Positions 6,060 through 7,843 of a stretch of DNA of 7,843 nt are shown one piece after another. The stretch spans positions 1 through 7,843 of the forward strand of contig JAITLE010000222.1 of the NCBI GenBank assembly GCA_031278075.1, written 5' to 3'. This stretch comes from Bifidobacteriaceae bacterium (GTDB taxonomy: Bacteria > Actinomycetota > Actinomycetes > Actinomycetales > WQXJ01). Position numbers and translations under genes: made by a program. The notes beneath the pieces are model-generated. The model was not told the DNA's origin, ran no database searches, and worked only from the letters and a program-made list of their open reading frames with translations. Position 1 is the first letter of the stretch; each line of letters starts with the position of its first letter.

Positions 6060-6237
6060 ACCACGGGACGCGACTCGCCCGCAGGGCCAGCGGGCCAGCG
6101 TGACAAGCGGGAGCCTGCTTGGCCCGTCGTTGACACCTCCCGGGCCTGACCACGGGACGCGACTCGCCCGCAGGGTCAGCGGGCCACCCTCACAAGCGGG
6201 AACCTACTTGGCCCGTCGTTGACACATCCCGGGCCTG
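6060..6237. repeat. 89-bp direct tandem repeat, two copies
   Basis: Copy 1 spans 6060-6148 and copy 2 spans 6149-6237. By hand alignment they differ at 7 of 89 positions. Each begins ACCACGGGACGCGACTCGCC and ends CCCGGGCCTG. Each contains a GCCCGC/GCGGGC inverted repeat, a GGGCC...GGCCC pairing and a TTGACAC. There is no coding explanation. It lies between the divergently arranged DUF4476-like and DUF222 genes, so a regulatory or recombination role is possible but unproven. Confidence 0.85.
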
Positions 6238-6449
6238 GCCCGCATCCGGGAGCTACATGGGCGACCCCTTCTCGGCGGCGGGCGGGTGGTCGACGTGACG
6301 GCACGGCATCGTCCACTGCCAACGCTTGCGGACGTCGGCGTCCGCGCCGCGTGCTCGACGCTTGGGGCCGCGCTCGTTCCCACCACGCTGGCGGTGGTGG
6401 CGGCCCACGGGCGGCAAGAGTGTCATAGGTGACTTGTACGGTTGTTGCT
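6238..6449. other. Intergenic region with hairpins, no convincing gene
   Basis: It contains a perfect 7-bp stem with a TCGG tetraloop (GCGGACG 6328-6334 with CGTCCGC 6339-6345) and a second 7-bp stem (CCACCAC 6380-6386 with GTGGTGG 6394-6400). Either could be a terminator or a leader structure. Short open frames occur on both strands, but none has a ribosome binding site or a recognisable product. A weak TACGGT hexamer at 6437-6442 sits 7 nt before the ATG at 6450 and could be a -10 box for a leaderless transcript; no matching -35 is seen. Confidence 0.4.
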
Positions 6450-7843
6450 ATGACGTTGATGCTGCCACGGGAACCAGGGGACCACGGGGTTGACGGGCCG
6501 GACGGGCTCCAGGACTTGATGTCGGGTGGCTGCGCGCTCAGTGAACTGGACGCGGGCGAACTGTTGGACGCGGCGGAATCGTTGGGTCCCTGCGCCCGAA
6601 CTGGTGTGGTGTTGGAGGAGGCCACCACTCGGGAGTGTGTCTCGCAGCGGGACAGGGTGCGGCTGGTTGGTTTGTTGCATCGCCAAGCGGAGTGGACGCG
6701 CGCGGCGGCGGCGTTGACGCTGGCGCAGGCTATGGCAGACGCGGAAGACGCCGCCCGTTTGGGGGAGTTGGTCTCCTCGCCGCGGTCGCTGGTCGCGGAG
6801 GTGGCTCTGGTCTGTGGGGTGTCGTCATGGCAGGCGCGTCAACTGGCTCGGGTGGGATGCGCGGGGTTGGCGGATCCTTTGTTGGGTGAGCCTTTGGCGG
6901 TGGGTCGGGTGTCGGTGGGTTGCGCGGACTCGATCCGTCGGGCGGCTGGGCGGGTCGAGGAGTTGGCGGACCAGGAGCGGGTGACCCGTTTGGGCACACG
7001 GATGGCTGGCGCGGGGCATAACCGGCGTGACGTGGAGAGGGCCTGCGAGAAGCTCGCCGCCGATTTGTGTCCGCAGGGGTTCTCGGGCGCGCATGAGGTC
7101 GCGTTCCAGGAGAGGCATGTGCGGTTCCGGCCGCGAGCTGCGGGGATGGGGACTTTGACTGTGTTCGGGGCGGTGGACCAGTTGACTGGGTTGATGGACG
7201 CGGCTGACGCCGCCGCGCGCCGGTTCGGGTCGAGTGATCCCAGGACCATGGATCAGCGTCGTCATGACGCGTTGATCAGTTTGGTGCTCACCTCGGCTCG
7301 TGTCGACGGGTCGTGTTGTGGTCGGACGGGGAACGCTGGCGGTGGTGGGGTGGGGTGGGCTGGGCGTTATCAGGTGCTTGTCAGGATGGATGCTGCCACG
7401 TTGTTGGGTTTGGACGACCGCCCTGGGTTGGTTTTGGGGGTTGGGCCGGTCCCGGCCGAGGTTGGTCGGTTGATCGCCCGGGATGCGACCTGGCGTGCTT
7501 TGTTGACCGACCTGGTGAGCGGTCGGCCGGTGTGGGCCGGTGGTCGGGAGTTGAAGGCTGGACTCGTGCTCGGGGAAACCCGTGAGGACTGGCCCGGGTG
7601 CGGGCCGCCACCGGACGGGGGCGACCCCGACGGGGGCAGGCCCAGCGGGGGAAGGCCCGGCAGGGGACCCGACGGCGGCAGCCCCAGCGGCGGACCCGGC
7701 GGCGGCAGCCCCACCGGGGGCAGGCCCGACGGGGGTCGGCCCGGTCGCGCCCCCGACGGGGGCAGGCCCGACGGGGGCGGCCGCGGCGGGGGCAGGCCCG
7801 GTCGCGCACCCGACGGCGACAGACCAAGCGCGTCCGACGGGGG
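6450..7843 (+). CDS. DUF222 / 13E12-repeat family protein (5' part, runs off the window)
   Basis: The frame is open from the ATG at 6450 to the right edge (464 codons, no stop). An in-frame TAG at 6426-6428 limits the start to GTG 6429, ATG 6450 or ATG 6459; none has a good SD. The sequence has the helical DUF222 pattern: LSELDAGELLDAAESLG, SLVAEVALVCGVSSWQARQLARVG, then PLLGEPLAVGRVSVGCADSIRRA and FGAVDQLTGLMDAADAAARRFG. Actinobacterial members (the 13E12 repeat family) usually end in an HNH nuclease domain, which would lie past the edge. From about residue 387 it enters a DGGRP/GGRPGRAP repeat tract, probably a disordered linker between the two domains. Codon choice (TTG, GGT, CGT) is unlike the operon to the left, consistent with a mobile, multicopy family. 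Cellular role is not established. Confidence 0.85.
   Translation, partial: MTLMLPREPGDHGVDGPDGLQDLMSGGCALSELDAGELLDAAESLGPCARTGVVLEEATTRECVSQRDRVRLVGLLHRQAEWTRAAAALTLAQAMADAEDAARLGELVSSPRSLVAEVALVCGVSSWQARQLARVGCAGLADPLLGEPLAVGRVSVGCADSIRRAAGRVEELADQERVTRLGTRMAGAGHNRRDVERACEKLAADLCPQGFSGAHEVAFQERHVRFRPRAAGMGTLTVFGAVDQLTGLMDAADAAARRFGSSDPRTMDQRRHDALISLVLTSARVDGSCCGRTGNAGGGGVGWAGRYQVLVRMDAATLLGLDDRPGLVLGVGPVPAEVGRLIARDATWRALLTDLVSGRPVWAGGRELKAGLVLGETREDWPGCGPPPDGGDPDGGRPSGGRPGRGPDGGSPSGGPGGGSPTGGRPDGGRPGRAPDGGRPDGGGRGGGRPGRAPDGDRPSASDG
7608..7843 (+). repeat. DGGRP-type coding repeat tract
   Basis: Tandem imperfect 15-nt units (GACGGGGGCAGGCCC, Asp-Gly-Gly-Arg-Pro) mixed with GGRPGRAP and GGSPSGG variants run to the window edge in the frame of the DUF222 protein. 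The copy number is likely to vary between strains. Confidence 0.8.

Noticed and set aside
6060..6237. CRISPR array or promoter pair from the two TTGACA-containing repeats
   Set aside because: The copies are directly adjacent with no spacers, and no -10 hexamer lies at a suitable distance from either TTGACA.
6286..6432. Possible 48-aa ORF on the plus strand in the gap before the DUF222 gene
   Set aside because: GTG start with only a weak purine-rich stretch upstream, no homology recognised, and two hairpins within it.
6176..6628. Minus-strand open frame across the gap and the DUF222 start
   Set aside because: It overlaps the repeat and the DUF222 coding region, and the product is low complexity.
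7381..7827. Arg/Cys-rich minus-strand open frame at the right edge
   Set aside because: It is the reverse complement of the DGGRP repeat and part of the DUF222 coding sequence.
1..7843. tRNA, rRNA or insertion sequence with terminal inverted repeats
   Set aside because: No cloverleaf, rRNA motif or transposase was found in the window.

Overview
The window is GC-rich throughout. It ends in an open DUF222/13E12-type gene of the kind common in actinobacterial genomes, and its start sites are strongly Shine-Dalgarno-led with many ATGA/TGATG overlaps. This points to an Actinomycetota chromosome; I cannot resolve the genus.

Left part (2-4844, + strand): what looks like one long operon. It opens with the 3' end of a gene coding for a (P-G-P-G-N-Q)n low-complexity tail. 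Next come a 223-aa protein of unknown function, a 564-aa AAA+ ATPase whose layout (degenerate N-terminal ATPase module, linker, intact C-terminal AAA module) resembles the Ycf46 group, a short DegT/DnrJ/EryC1/StrS-type PLP enzyme, a membrane-anchored metzincin (matrixin-like) protease, and a 56-aa charged coiled-coil protein with a near-ideal ribosome binding site. The junctions are: stop codon overlapping the next SD, TGATG, ATGA, a 13-nt overlap, and a 40-nt gap. A strong hairpin (4850-4895) closes the operon. I do not know this gene set as a named system. The layout suggests a cytoplasmic AAA remodeller with a small partner, a PLP enzyme and an extracytoplasmic protease expressed together, but the substrate is unknown.

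Middle (4921-6059, - strand): a convergent gene for a protein with an N-terminal DUF4476-like repeat domain, a Pro/Ala/Gly/Arg-rich linker and a helical C-terminal domain. Two consecutive hairpins lie inside its coding sequence at the linker/domain junction and look like an inserted REP-type palindrome. A possible small ORF overlaps its start by GTGA.

Right part (6060-7843): an intergenic region with two 89-bp tandem copies (about 92% identical) and several hairpins, then the 5' 464 codons of a DUF222 (13E12-repeat family) protein. Its codon use differs from the operon (many TTG, GGT, CGT codons). It runs off the window inside a DGGRP-type repeat tract, and any HNH nuclease domain would lie beyond the edge.

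The most interesting items are the Ycf46-like ATPase/PLP enzyme/matrixin operon, the palindrome embedded in the DUF4476-like gene, the 89-bp tandem repeat, and the 72-bp higher-order duplication in the first gene.
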